From NCBI RefSeq assembly GCF_900215575.1, contig NZ_OBEJ01000004.1, positions 79,082-143,081 of the forward strand: DNA of 64,000 nucleotides, read 5' to 3'. The notes under the pieces are model-generated. The model was not told where the DNA came from, did not search any database, and saw only the letters and a list, made by a program, of their open reading frames with translations. The first letter of the stretch is position 1, and every line of letters starts with the position of its first letter. A program made the translations under genes and the position numbers. Source of the stretch: Natronoarchaeum philippinense (GTDB taxonomy: Archaea > Halobacteriota > Halobacteria > Halobacteriales > Natronoarchaeaceae). Shown here piece by piece: positions 43,455 through 52,151 of the stretch.

Positions 43455-44525
43455 TCAGAAACAGCTCCGGATCGCCTCGACCGGCGCCAACGCGAGCGTC
43501 AGTTCGCCGTCGACCTCGGTCGTGTACGCCAACGCCTCGTCGTTCCCGACGAACTGTGGCTGAACTGGCCGCTCGTCGGCCGATGCCGGCCCGGTTCCGA
43601 CTTCGATGTGCTCACCGGTGTTCCGATCGGAGACGCGAATCGACGGTTCGGCGCCGTCAGTCGTTACAGCCACCAACCGGCCGTCGGCGGTCGCGTGTGC
43701 TCGCGCTGCCGGGATTGACCACACGAGCTCCCGACGAGCGAGTTCGAGGTCGAGATACTCGACGCCGTCGGGGGAGACGTACCAGATCCCCGTTCCGTCG
43801 GGATCCCACCAGTGGCCGTCGTGCCTGTCGGGAAGCAACTCGTCGAGCGGCCGGGCGCCGAGTCCTTTCCGTGCGAGCAGGGCCGTTCCGGCCGGCGCGT
43901 CGCTGTCCTGTTCCGATGTCCGAGCGAACAGCAGCAGTGAGGGATCGGTCGGACTGTAGCTGACGCGCGCCGCCGGCCAAGTACGGTCGTGCCATGATTC
44001 GACGGTGCCGGTCGCGGTGTCGAGCGCGCCGACGCGAAACGTTTCGCCGTCGATCGTTCCGAGCCCGATCGAATCGCCATCGACCGACCGGGTTAGCCCC
44101 GCGGCGATCCGCCCACAATCCGGTCGCGTCGCGGCGGCCTCGGCCCTATCTGTCCCCTCTCCGGCGTCGAGCGCGCCGATCTCTCTACCTGTGCCGTCAG
44201 CAGGATCGACGCTGACGACCGACGTGGCTGTTGGGACGAGCAACTCCCCGGTCTCGCGATCGGCCGTCGGCGTCGCCCCGTCAGGGAGTTCCATCGCCAA
44301 CTCGACGAGCTCGTCGTCACGTAGATCGGCGATGGCGACGGTCGATACCTCGTCCGTGGCCCCGGTCTCGATCGGCAGATATCGCCCGGTCACCACGGCA
44401 TCCGCGACGACGGCGTCGAACCAGCTACTCTGCCTGATCGGTGAGTGATCGAGAATCGCGGTCTCGATGCCAGCACCCCCGGTCGCTACCGTCGAGAACA
44501 GCGCCGACGTTCTCGGGTCGATCAT
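43455..44525 (-). CDS. PL22-like (oligogalacturonate lyase-like) beta-propeller protein
   Basis: A 356-residue protein of repeated four-strand blades. Segments such as HDGHWWDPDGTGIWYVSPDGVEYLDL, ATADGRLVAVTTDG and HTGEHIEVGTG-like repeats recall oligogalacturonate lyase (PL22) and related WD40-like propellers, whose metal-binding His lie on several blades. Lyase activity is not assured: the catalytic residues cannot be confirmed by eye. There is no signal, so it would act on imported oligosaccharides. It is convergent with the orphan binding protein, 31 bases apart. I chose the ATG at 44525 (MIDPRTSALF); an upstream ATG at 44552 is possible. Confidence 0.6.
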   Translation of the reverse strand: MIDPRTSALFSTVATGGAGIETAILDHSPIRQSSWFDAVVADAVVTGRYLPIETGATDEVSTVAIADLRDDELVELAMELPDGATPTADRETGELLVPTATSVVSVDPADGTGREIGALDAGEGTDRAEAAATRPDCGRIAAGLTRSVDGDSIGLGTIDGETFRVGALDTATGTVESWHDRTWPAARVSYSPTDPSLLLFARTSEQDSDAPAGTALLARKGLGARPLDELLPDRHDGHWWDPDGTGIWYVSPDGVEYLDLELARRELVWSIPAARAHATADGRLVAVTTDGAEPSIRVSDRNTGEHIEVGTGPASADERPVQPQFVGNDEALAYTTEVDGELTLALAPVEAIRSCF

Positions 44526-44782
44526 GCGTCCACCTGCTCTCGACCGAGACACGGTCGGCCGCTGGCTCGGGTCGTAGTCATCCTGTCGGATAGCAACGCC
44601 CCGACGCTGGTAAATCTACCTGCCTGCTCGCAGTTGTGACGGCGCGTCGTCACTCACACTATCGAAAATTACTTACGTTCGTTGGGTTATCAATGCGATA
44701 GTATGCCACGATCCAGCAGTGTAGCCAGAGGTGTACGTATCGCTCACCGTTGTCGCAGAACGATCTCCGATAGACTGGTAGT

Positions 44783-45787
44783 ATGACGCCGTCGATCGAC
44801 CGGTCTGCCGCTGTTATCGTTCTCGTCGCCCTGGTGAGCGTCGCCGGGCTCGGACTGACCGCGGCGACGCTCGACACGGCCAAGCCCGTCGGTGGGAGTA
44901 GCCAAGATCAGGTTCTAGAGCCTCCGGACCCACGGGACGATCTCGGAAGTAGCGACCAGCGAACGGGCTCCGGCGGCGACGCGAACCAGTCCGCCGGCAG
45001 CAGTAGCTCCTATCAGTCACTGACGACCTGCGTGTCGTTCCTCGACACCACGCTGGGGACGCTGTCGGTGCTACTCGCCGTACTCGGCATCGCGTTGCTG
45101 ATCTACTCGCGGTACAACGCGGCGCTGGCGCTGTTTACCACGTGGACGATCTTCCCACCCATCATGCTCGGGTACTTCCTCGTAACCGACTGTGGTGGCG
45201 GCGCGGGTATCGCCGTAGGGAACAGCGCGAGCGGCGGATTTGCGACTGGCGGGCAGGGAATCGTCACCGCGACTGACGTTCCGTCGTGGATGCTCATCGC
45301 TCTCGTCGGTCTGCTGATGGCCGGCGCCGCGGCGGTGCTGTACCGCACCGTCAACGCCGACGAAGCGGTCGTCCCGCAGGCCGAGGACGATGACGACGAC
45401 GTTCACCTCGACCAGTTCGCCGAAGCGGCCGGCCGCGCGGCCGACCGCATCGAGGAGCACAACGAGGACGTCGACAACACCGTCTACCGCGCTTGGATCG
45501 AGATGACCGAACTGCTCGATGTCGACAGTCCGGAGACGTACTCCGCGGGCGAGTTCGCCGACGCTGCCGTCGAGATCGGCATGAACGAAGACGACGTGTC
45601 CGAACTGACTCACCTGTTCAACGAGGTCCGCTACGGCGGCAAGGACGCCGGCGCACGCGAGGAACAGGCCGTTTCGATCCTTCGCAACGTCGAATCGCAG
45701 TACGGAACTACCGACGGACAGACTGATGACACCGACGACACACCAATCGACGAACCGGCAGGCGACGGGGAGGGTGATCAACGATGA
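44783..45787 (+). CDS. DUF4129 domain membrane protein
   Basis: A 334-residue protein. Signal-anchor-like first helix (about 8-28), a Ser/Gly/Asp-rich linker (about 40-75), two to three further membrane helices (about 95-140 and 168-190), then a soluble DUF4129 domain (about 215-310: NTVYRAWIEMTELLDVDSPETYSAGEFADAAVEIGMNEDDVSELTHLFNEVRYGG). DUF4129 proteins occur with DUF58 and MoxR genes, here exactly so, in clusters thought to be involved in protein maturation or surface assembly. Its stop overlaps the start of the DUF7269-DUF58 gene by four bases (ATGA). Confidence 0.88.
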   Translation: MTPSIDRSAAVIVLVALVSVAGLGLTAATLDTAKPVGGSSQDQVLEPPDPRDDLGSSDQRTGSGGDANQSAGSSSSYQSLTTCVSFLDTTLGTLSVLLAVLGIALLIYSRYNAALALFTTWTIFPPIMLGYFLVTDCGGGAGIAVGNSASGGFATGGQGIVTATDVPSWMLIALVGLLMAGAAAVLYRTVNADEAVVPQAEDDDDDVHLDQFAEAAGRAADRIEEHNEDVDNTVYRAWIEMTELLDVDSPETYSAGEFADAAVEIGMNEDDVSELTHLFNEVRYGGKDAGAREEQAVSILRNVESQYGTTDGQTDDTDDTPIDEPAGDGEGDQR

Positions 45788-47823
45788 GCGCCGACTCGAG
45801 CTTTGACGCGCTCGTCCGGAGGGCGATGCTCGCCCTCGGGTTCGTGGCCATCGCGGTCGGGCTGGTAACGTACGTGCTGGTCGATCCGCTCGTGAACGTC
45901 TTGCCCTCTAGCTTCGCCATCGCGGCGATCGCTGGCGTGCTGGCGTTTGCGATGGGCGCGTGGATGATCCGATCGCGCACGTCCGGCGGCGTCCACCAGA
46001 CGGCGATTCCGAGCGTGGAGCTGCCACTCTCGACGCCAGCGCCCGGCGGCGACATCGACCGTGCGCTCTACCGTCTCACTCACTACCGAGAGGGCACCGT
46101 CGAGTACCGCGACCAGATTCAGGAACGACTCGCGTCGGTCGCCGTCGACGTCATCCGCCAGCGCGACGACTGCTCGCGCGAGGCCGCGGTCCACAAGCTA
46201 CAGGAGGGCACGTGGACCGACAACGAGTACGCGGCGTCGTTCTTCGCCGGCGGCAGCCCGCCCTCGAAGTCGATGCTCGACTCGCTGTCCGACCGGCTGA
46301 CCGGTGGCGGCGAGTCCGACTACCAGCGCTGGGTCCGGATCACGGTCGACACGATCGTCGAGCGGTCCGGCATCGACCTCCAGCCTGCGACCGATGACGA
46401 CGATGACGACCCTGAGCCCGAAGGTCTGCTCGAACGGTTGCAGGCCCGGTTCGGGTCGGACTCGTCTGTCACCCAGACCAGCACGAGCTATCAGGACATC
46501 TCGACGGACGACGACGCGACCCGACTCGGCGACGGCATCGTCGCGGGCGACCTGCTCGAAACCGGCCACTGGGCCGGTATCACCGCGCTGGCGCTGCTGG
46601 CGGCCGGCTGGGGGATCGTCACGTTCACGCCGTCGATCCTGCTGCTGTCGGCCATCCCGGCTGCGCTCGCCGCCTACGCCCGACTGCGCATCGAGCCGGC
46701 GGTGACGAACCTCGATGTCGAACGTCACGTCAGCGATGAGTCGCCCGAGCCGGGTGACCTCGTCGACGTGACCGTCACCGTCCGCAACGACGGCGACAGC
46801 TACCTGTCCGACCTCCGACTCGTCGATCGGGTTCCGCCCTCGATGCAGGTCGTCGAGGGATCGCCCCGGATCGCTACGGCCCTCGGATCGGACGCGACGG
46901 CGACGTTTACTTACACCGCTGTCGCGGGGCGTGGCGACCACGAGTGGCCGCTGCTCGTCGTCGCACGCGACTTTGCCGGCGCCATCGAGCGCGAAGTTGC
47001 GATCGATGTCGAGACCGGCATCGAGTGCTCGCCGGCGCTATCGAGCCAACACGGCGCACCGGTTCGCTCCCAGACCTCGCTGTACTCCGGGCAGGTCGAC
47101 ACCGCCCAAGGCGGCGCCGGTCTGGAGTTCTTCTCCGTCCGGGAGTACCGCGAGGGCGACCCGATGAAACGCATCGACTGGAAGCGACACGCCCGTACCG
47201 GCGAACTCGCTACCATCGACTTCCGACAGGAGCGGGCGGCGAAAGTCGTCTTGCTGTTTGACTCCCGCGACTCGGCGTACGTCTCGCCGCATCCGGGCGC
47301 CAAACACGCCGTCGACCGCAGCGTCGACGCTGCGATGGAGCTGTTCCCGTCGCTGTACGACCGCGGCGATCTGGTCGGCGTTGCGGCCTTCGACACGGTG
47401 CCGTGCTGGCTCGCACCGGGCGCCGGCGAGGAGCAACTCGAACGCGCGCGAAACATCTTCACCGATCATCCCGCGATCTCGACGCTCCCGCCCGAGCACA
47501 CGGATGTCGGCAGCAAGTACGTCGACCCGATGACGCACGTGCGCCGACAGCTCGCCCCCGAGGCGCAGGTGATGCTGTTCTCGCCGCTGTGTGACGACTA
47601 CACGGCCGAGGTCGCCCGCCGCCTCGACTCCGTGGGCCACCCCGTCACCGTCATCAGTCCCGATCCGACCGCCGCCGGGACGATCGGCCAGCGTCTCTCC
47701 CGCGTCGAGCGCACGATGCGGATCGTCCGGCTGCGCGAACGCGGCATCCGGATCGTCGACTGGGAGCCCGAGGAACCGCTTGGAATCGAACTCGAACGCG
47801 CCGCCCAGAGGTGGGCAGTATGA
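45784..47823 (+). CDS. DUF7269-DUF58 fusion protein
   Basis: A 679-residue protein that looks like two usually separate haloarchaeal proteins joined. Residues about 1-235 (two helices at 13-35 and 42-62, then ALYRLTHYREGTVEYRDQIQERLASVAVDVIRQRD) match the DUF7269 type. Residues about 255-679 are a DUF58 protein: two helices (about 262-300), a CARDB-like beta domain (DLVDVTVTVRNDGDSYL), and the DUF58 core (GGAGLEFFSVREYREGDPMKRIDWKRHARTGEL; VVLLFDSRDSAYVSP) with its vWA-like fold. DUF58 proteins work with MoxR ATPases. The gene is coupled to both neighbours by ATGA overlaps. Confidence 0.85.
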   Translation: MSADSSFDALVRRAMLALGFVAIAVGLVTYVLVDPLVNVLPSSFAIAAIAGVLAFAMGAWMIRSRTSGGVHQTAIPSVELPLSTPAPGGDIDRALYRLTHYREGTVEYRDQIQERLASVAVDVIRQRDDCSREAAVHKLQEGTWTDNEYAASFFAGGSPPSKSMLDSLSDRLTGGGESDYQRWVRITVDTIVERSGIDLQPATDDDDDDPEPEGLLERLQARFGSDSSVTQTSTSYQDISTDDDATRLGDGIVAGDLLETGHWAGITALALLAAGWGIVTFTPSILLLSAIPAALAAYARLRIEPAVTNLDVERHVSDESPEPGDLVDVTVTVRNDGDSYLSDLRLVDRVPPSMQVVEGSPRIATALGSDATATFTYTAVAGRGDHEWPLLVVARDFAGAIEREVAIDVETGIECSPALSSQHGAPVRSQTSLYSGQVDTAQGGAGLEFFSVREYREGDPMKRIDWKRHARTGELATIDFRQERAAKVVLLFDSRDSAYVSPHPGAKHAVDRSVDAAMELFPSLYDRGDLVGVAAFDTVPCWLAPGAGEEQLERARNIFTDHPAISTLPPEHTDVGSKYVDPMTHVRRQLAPEAQVMLFSPLCDDYTAEVARRLDSVGHPVTVISPDPTAAGTIGQRLSRVERTMRIVRLRERGIRIVDWEPEEPLGIELERAAQRWAV

Positions 47824-48356
47824 GCACGAACACAGACATGCCAGCCGACCCCGACCCGATAGAACTAGATCACTCGCCGACCAAGCTCAGCACCATCGCG
47901 GCGGTCGGCGCCGCGGTGCTGGCGGCGCTGACCAGCGCCCCGTTCGCGCTGCTCGCGTTGCCGGTCGGCCTCGCCGGTGCCGGCGCCGTCGGTGCGGGAC
48001 TGATCGTCGCCGAGAGCCGGACGTGGGTGGCCGTCGGCGTCGGCGCACTGTTCCTCTCGGTGCTCATCTCCGGCGGCTTCGGAACGCCGGTCGAACTCCT
48101 GCTCGTGAGCATGGTCGCGACCGTCCTCGCGTGGGACTTCGGACACAACGCCATCAGCCTCGGCGAGCACGTGGGGCGTCACAGCACCACCCGCCGCAAC
48201 GAGATCATCCACGGTGCCGCGACGACGATCGCGGCGTCGCTGGCGGCCGCCGTGGGGTACGGCGTGTACGCCATCGCCGGCGGCGGACAGCCGGTGGCCG
48301 CGCTCTCGCTGTTGCTGTTCGGGATCGTCTTCCTGATCTGGGCGATCCGGACCTGA
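47820..48356 (+). CDS. DUF7519-type membrane protein
   Basis: A 178-residue, very hydrophobic protein with about five helices (residues 22-175) and a short acidic N-terminus (MSTNTDMPADPDPIELDHSPTKLS). Position after the DUF58 gene, with an ATGA overlap, and composition match the DUF7519 family that accompanies haloarchaeal MoxR/DUF58 clusters. No function is known. The next gene has its own promoter. Confidence 0.75.
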   Translation: MSTNTDMPADPDPIELDHSPTKLSTIAAVGAAVLAALTSAPFALLALPVGLAGAGAVGAGLIVAESRTWVAVGVGALFLSVLISGGFGTPVELLLVSMVATVLAWDFGHNAISLGEHVGRHSTTRRNEIIHGAATTIAASLAAAVGYGVYAIAGGGQPVAALSLLLFGIVFLIWAIRT

Positions 48357-48403
48357 CGCTCGGCGACGCCGCTTTTCGTCTTATTCTCCGTTCTCGCGGG
48401 TAG

Positions 48404-48410
48404 CTTTATA
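48404..48410 (+). promoter_or_regulatory. TATA box of the GH172 gene
   Basis: CTTTATA at 48404-48410 lies 28-34 bases before the ATG at 48438, so the GH172 gene is transcribed independently of the cluster around it. Confidence 0.55.
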
Positions 48411-48437
48411 CCACGTCGGTCGAAACCGGGCAGGCGC

Positions 48438-49505
48438 ATGCACTCTTCGTTCGGACTCGATAGTCTCGCTACGGTATCGGACGCCCGGTCACGATCGATC
48501 ACAGCCGAGAATCCCGACGGCGAGGTCGGCGCCGGTGGACAGGCCGCCAGCGATCTCGGTCCCGGACGGAAGGGACGGCCCTGCCTCAGCGATGTCCCTT
48601 CCGGTGCCACCGAGACGCTCGCCGAGATCGACGGACCCGGTTCGATCGATCACATCTGGTTCACGCTCCCCGACCGGACCGACGCCGGCGAGCACGTTCT
48701 CCGGGATGTCGTCGTTCGAATGTACTGGGACGGCGAGGACGACCCGTCGGTCGAGGTGCCGATCGGCGACTTCTTCTGTAACGGCCACGCCCGCCGGACG
48801 ACCGTCAACTCGATGCCGGTGGTCGCCGCGCCCCACGGCGGCCTGAACTGCTACTGGCCGATGCCGTTCCGGGAGAGCGCCCGGATAACGATCGAGAACC
48901 AGCATCCCGGCCCCCTCCCGGCGCTGTTTTACCAGATCGACTACTCGCTCGTCGACGAACTGAGCGACGACACGGCGTACTTCCACGCCCAGTGGCGCCG
49001 CGAAAACCCTACGACTACCGGCGAGGACTACACGATCGTCGACGGGATCGAGGGACAGGGTCACTACGCGGGGACGTACCTCGCGTGGACCGCGCTCGAA
49101 GGCGACTGGTGGGGAGAAGGCGAGTTCAAAGCCTACATCGACGGCGACGACGAGCTCCCGACGATCTGTGGCACCGGCGCCGAGGACTACGTCGGCGGGG
49201 CGTGGTGTTTCGATGCAGGTGATGGGCCCGAGACCTACTCGACACCGTTTCTGGGCTACCCGCTGTACGACGACGGATCGGACGGGCACGGCGGACCGCC
49301 CAAGCACGGCCTGTATCGCTGGCACGTTCCCGACCCCATCCGGTTCAAAGAGGATCTGCGCGTGACGATCCAGCAGATCGGTCACGACGGTCGTAGCCTG
49401 TTCGAGCGTTCGGACGACATCGCCTCGGTGGCGTATTGGTATCAGAAAGAGCCCCATGCGGCGTTTCCGGCGCTTCCCGCCCCCGAGAAGCGGCGTCCCC
49501 GGTGA
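48438..49505 (+). CDS. DUF2961 / glycoside hydrolase family 172 protein
   Basis: A 355-residue protein with the DUF2961 jelly roll. Landmarks: TLAEIDGPGSIDHIWFTL, RMYWDGEDDPSVEVPIGDFF, NSMPVVAAPHGGLNCYWPMPFRESARI, YIDGDDELPTICGTGAEDYVGGAW with the catalytic-region Glu of the GTG.EDY motif. GH172 includes difructose anhydride synthase/alpha-fructofuranosidase and D-arabinofuranosidases; which sugar is used here cannot be told. No signal is seen. It sits inside the DUF4129/DUF58/MoxR cluster with its own leaderless promoter, and its product fits the glycan genes elsewhere in the window, so it is probably an insertion into that cluster. Confidence 0.88.
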   Translation: MHSSFGLDSLATVSDARSRSITAENPDGEVGAGGQAASDLGPGRKGRPCLSDVPSGATETLAEIDGPGSIDHIWFTLPDRTDAGEHVLRDVVVRMYWDGEDDPSVEVPIGDFFCNGHARRTTVNSMPVVAAPHGGLNCYWPMPFRESARITIENQHPGPLPALFYQIDYSLVDELSDDTAYFHAQWRRENPTTTGEDYTIVDGIEGQGHYAGTYLAWTALEGDWWGEGEFKAYIDGDDELPTICGTGAEDYVGGAWCFDAGDGPETYSTPFLGYPLYDDGSDGHGGPPKHGLYRWHVPDPIRFKEDLRVTIQQIGHDGRSLFERSDDIASVAYWYQKEPHAAFPALPAPEKRRPR

Positions 49506-49621
49506 CCGGGTGTTGACAGTCGAGACGTGGCGGTCGGACGCAGGCGACCGCCGTGCCGTCGGGTGCTATGTTCCCGCACGCAACCGTCAACTCTAAGGGA
49601 CTGGACTGATACCGCTTTTTC

Positions 49622-50590
49622 ATGGCTGTGACAGAGTTAACCATAGAGGAGGCTAGCCAGCGCTGTGAGGACGTCATAACCGAGATCCAGTCGGCAGTCA
49701 TCGCGGACCGGGAGTTCCTCGAGGACGTGCTCCTCGGCATCCTCGCCGACGGCCACGTGCTGCTCGAAGACGTTCCCGGGACCGGGAAGACGCTGACCGC
49801 AAACAGTTTCGCCAGCGCGTTCGGGCTGGACTTCTCCCGCGTGCAGTTCACGCCGGACCTGCTGCCCAACGACGTTTCCGGGACGAACATCTACAACGAG
49901 CGCGAGAACACCTTCGAGTTCCAGCCCGGTCCGATCTTCGGTAACGTCGTGCTGGCCGACGAGATCAACCGCGCGCCGCCGAAGACACAGGCCGCGCTGC
50001 TCGAAGCCATGCAGGAAAAGCAGGTCACCGTCGAGGGCGAAACCCGCCAGCTCCCCGAGCCGTTCTTCGTGCTGGCGACCCAGAACCCCGTCGAGCAGGA
50101 GGGGACGTTCCCGCTTCCCGAAGCGCAGGTCGACCGTTTCTTCGTCAAGACGAGTCTGGGCTACCCGGACAACGACGGCGAGGTCGAGATCCTGCGGCGC
50201 CGCGTCGGCCGGATGGATTCGACGCCACAGGCCGAGCAGGTCATGGACGACCCCGAGGAAGTGCTGGCGCTACAGGAAGTCCCCGAGCGAGTGCGCACCG
50301 AGGACGATATGCTCAACTACATCTCTGAGGTCTGCCGGATGACCCGCGAGGACCACCGCGTCCAGACCGGTGTCTCCCCGCGTGGGACCCAGCGTCTCCT
50401 CGAGTGTACCCGCGCCCGTGCCGTGATCGAGGCCCGCGAGTACGCCACGCCCGACGACGTCAAGAACATCGCCGAGTCCGTGCTGGCCCACCGTCTCGTG
50501 CTGACGGCCGAGGCGAAGGTCAACGACGTCGACAAGCGACAGGTCGTGCGCGACGTGCTCGACGAGGTCCCGGTGCCCACGGTCAACTGA
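49622..50590 (+). CDS. MoxR family AAA+ ATPase
   Basis: A 322-residue AAA+ ATPase. Walker A VPGTGKT ends at residue 57. Sensor and Walker B segments: GNVVLADEINRAPPKTQAALLEAMQEKQVTVEGETR, VLATQNPVEQEGTFPLPEAQVDRF and TGVSPRGTQRL. MoxR proteins act as chaperones with DUF58/vWA partners; the probable partner is the fusion protein at 45784-47823. The 116-base gap after the GH172 gene includes a likely separate promoter, although no clean TATA box is obvious. Confidence 0.95.
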   Translation: MAVTELTIEEASQRCEDVITEIQSAVIADREFLEDVLLGILADGHVLLEDVPGTGKTLTANSFASAFGLDFSRVQFTPDLLPNDVSGTNIYNERENTFEFQPGPIFGNVVLADEINRAPPKTQAALLEAMQEKQVTVEGETRQLPEPFFVLATQNPVEQEGTFPLPEAQVDRFFVKTSLGYPDNDGEVEILRRRVGRMDSTPQAEQVMDDPEEVLALQEVPERVRTEDDMLNYISEVCRMTREDHRVQTGVSPRGTQRLLECTRARAVIEAREYATPDDVKNIAESVLAHRLVLTAEAKVNDVDKRQVVRDVLDEVPVPTVN

Positions 50591-50682
50591 CGCCACAGCG
50601 ACGATGCGGTAGCGACTGCTGTACCGCGCTCGACAGCGCGGTCACAATCGTTAAGTATTGGACGGATAATCGTTAGGTAACG

Positions 50683-50955
50683 ATGAGCTCAGAGGGGCAA
50701 CTGATAGTCTGCCGTCGGTGTAACGAAACGATCCCGCTCGAAGAAGATAGCTGCCCGCACTGTGGAACGACGATTCGCGGGAACGGCCCGTACATCGGCG
50801 CCATGCTGTTCGGCATCATCCTCGCCGGGGCGTCGCTCCTCCGGCTCGGGGAACTTCTCGCCTTCACCGTGCTGGGGGCGCTGATCGTCGCCATCGCCGG
50901 ATACCTGTTCTACAACAAGCGCCAGCGCATCCAGAAGGCAAGTCAGCGAGCCTGA
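50683..50955 (+). CDS. Zinc-ribbon membrane protein
   Basis: A 90-residue protein. An N-terminal zinc ribbon (CRRCNETIPLEEDSCPHCG; four Cys within residues 10-28) is followed by two membrane helices (about 38-56 and 60-79: YIGAMLFGIILAGASLL, AFTVLGALIVAIAGYLFY) and a basic tail. TTAAGTATT at 50651-50659 lies 24-32 bases before the ATG, a leaderless promoter. Function is unknown. Confidence 0.8.
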   Translation: MSSEGQLIVCRRCNETIPLEEDSCPHCGTTIRGNGPYIGAMLFGIILAGASLLRLGELLAFTVLGALIVAIAGYLFYNKRQRIQKASQRA

Positions 50956-51015
50956 CGCCGGTCGGGCCGCTCCCGACCGAATCTTTTTGAGAGTTCCGAG
51001 CGCTCGGTGAGTCGT

Positions 51016-51897
51016 ATGGTGACGATTCGCTCTCCCTACGAAGATAGCGGCACTTGGCTCCGCGGCAACGTCCACGCCCACACCACCGAAAGCGACGGTA
51101 CTCGACCGCCCGAGGACGTCATCGACGATTACGCCGCCCGCGGCTACGACTTTCTGGCACTCTCCGACCACGATACGCTCGTCGATCCCGACGAGTATCG
51201 GTCGCAGACAGGGATGGTGCTCGTGCCCGCAGTCGAGGTGAGTGCAGGTGGCCCACATCTCCAGCACGTCGGGGCGTCGACGGAGGTCGACCCGGACGAG
51301 GACCGGCAGGCCGTCGTCGATACCATCGACGAGAACGGCGGATTCGCAGTCGCCAACCATCCCAAGTGGCTCCACGAGTTCGAGCACTGGTCGCGGGAGG
51401 AACTAAGCCGGATCGAGGGATTCGACGGGATCGAGATCTACAACGGATTGATCCAACGCCACGCTGGTGCCGCCAGAGCGACCGACCGCTGGGACTGGCT
51501 GCTCTCGCAGGGCCACCGCCTCTGGGGCGTTGCGGCCGACGACTCACACCGCGGCGGCGATGTCGAGGAAGGCTGGACAGTTGTGCAGTCCGACGAGCGA
51601 ACGCCGGCGGCAGTTCTCGACGCGCTTCGAAACGGCCGGTTCTACTCCTCGACCGGCGTCACCGTCGAAACAGTCGGCGTTGACGGGAACGAACTCCTCG
51701 TTTCGACGGCCGATGCCGACCGAATTCGACTGATCAGCGACCACGGCGTCGTTCAGCAGACCGTCGACAGCTCGACAGCCACGTTCCACCTCCCCGAACA
51801 ACTCGTCCGCGGCGGCGACCACACGTACGTTCGCGTCGAGTGTCTCGGCCGAGGCGGCGACGCGGCTTGGACGCAACCGATGTTTCTGGACTCATAA
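51016..51897 (+). CDS. PHP domain metal-dependent phosphoesterase
   Basis: A 293-residue protein with the PHP fold. Metal ligands are visible in GNVHAHTTESDGT and FLALSDHDTL, then in GFAVANHPKW and WGVAADDSHRGGD. A beta-rich C-terminal part (about residues 215-290) is typical of PHP proteins found with sugar and phosphate metabolism. PHP proteins hydrolyse phosphate esters or act on nucleic acids. The short distance to the fifth oxidoreductase (from 52148) puts it in the carbohydrate context. ATG 51016 is favoured; GTG 51007 is also possible. A promoter-like CTTTTTGAG at 50988-50996 lies upstream. Confidence 0.85.
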   Translation: MVTIRSPYEDSGTWLRGNVHAHTTESDGTRPPEDVIDDYAARGYDFLALSDHDTLVDPDEYRSQTGMVLVPAVEVSAGGPHLQHVGASTEVDPDEDRQAVVDTIDENGGFAVANHPKWLHEFEHWSREELSRIEGFDGIEIYNGLIQRHAGAARATDRWDWLLSQGHRLWGVAADDSHRGGDVEEGWTVVQSDERTPAAVLDALRNGRFYSSTGVTVETVGVDGNELLVSTADADRIRLISDHGVVQQTVDSSTATFHLPEQLVRGGDHTYVRVECLGRGGDAAWTQPMFLDS

Positions 51898-52031
51898 CTG
51901 CCGAGTAGTGGGTCTGCCTGCGCCGAATCCACGCGAGCGTCGTTGCTACTCCCCCGTCGCCTATCAGGGCGCTTGCGGGAATGACTCACGTAATCACAAC
52001 TTATTTGGTAGTTACTCTCAGTGTCACACGC

Positions 52032-52151
52032 ATGACTCTGTCAGTCGTTGGTATCGACTTCGATCACGTTCCTGACCTACTGACGCGGATAGTTGACAAC
52101 CTCGCTACCTCGCTGGATGCCACTGTCACGGCGGAGAGTGTGCGGCGATGA
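52032..52151 (+). CDS. 39-residue leaderless ORF overlapping the next gene (possible oxidoreductase remnant)
   Basis: ATG at 52032 encodes MTLSVVGIDFDHVPDLLTRI followed by 19 more residues, ending in a TGA at 52149-52151 that overlaps the ATG of the next gene (ATGA at 52148-52151). A TATA-like ACTTATTTGG (51999-52008) about 24-33 bases upstream would make it leaderless. The N-terminus resembles the start of some Gfo/Idh/MocA dehydrogenases (VVGIDFDH), suggesting either a decayed gene end or a small coupled ORF. No independent function is known. Confidence 0.45.
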   Translation: MTLSVVGIDFDHVPDLLTRIVDNLATSLDATVTAESVRR

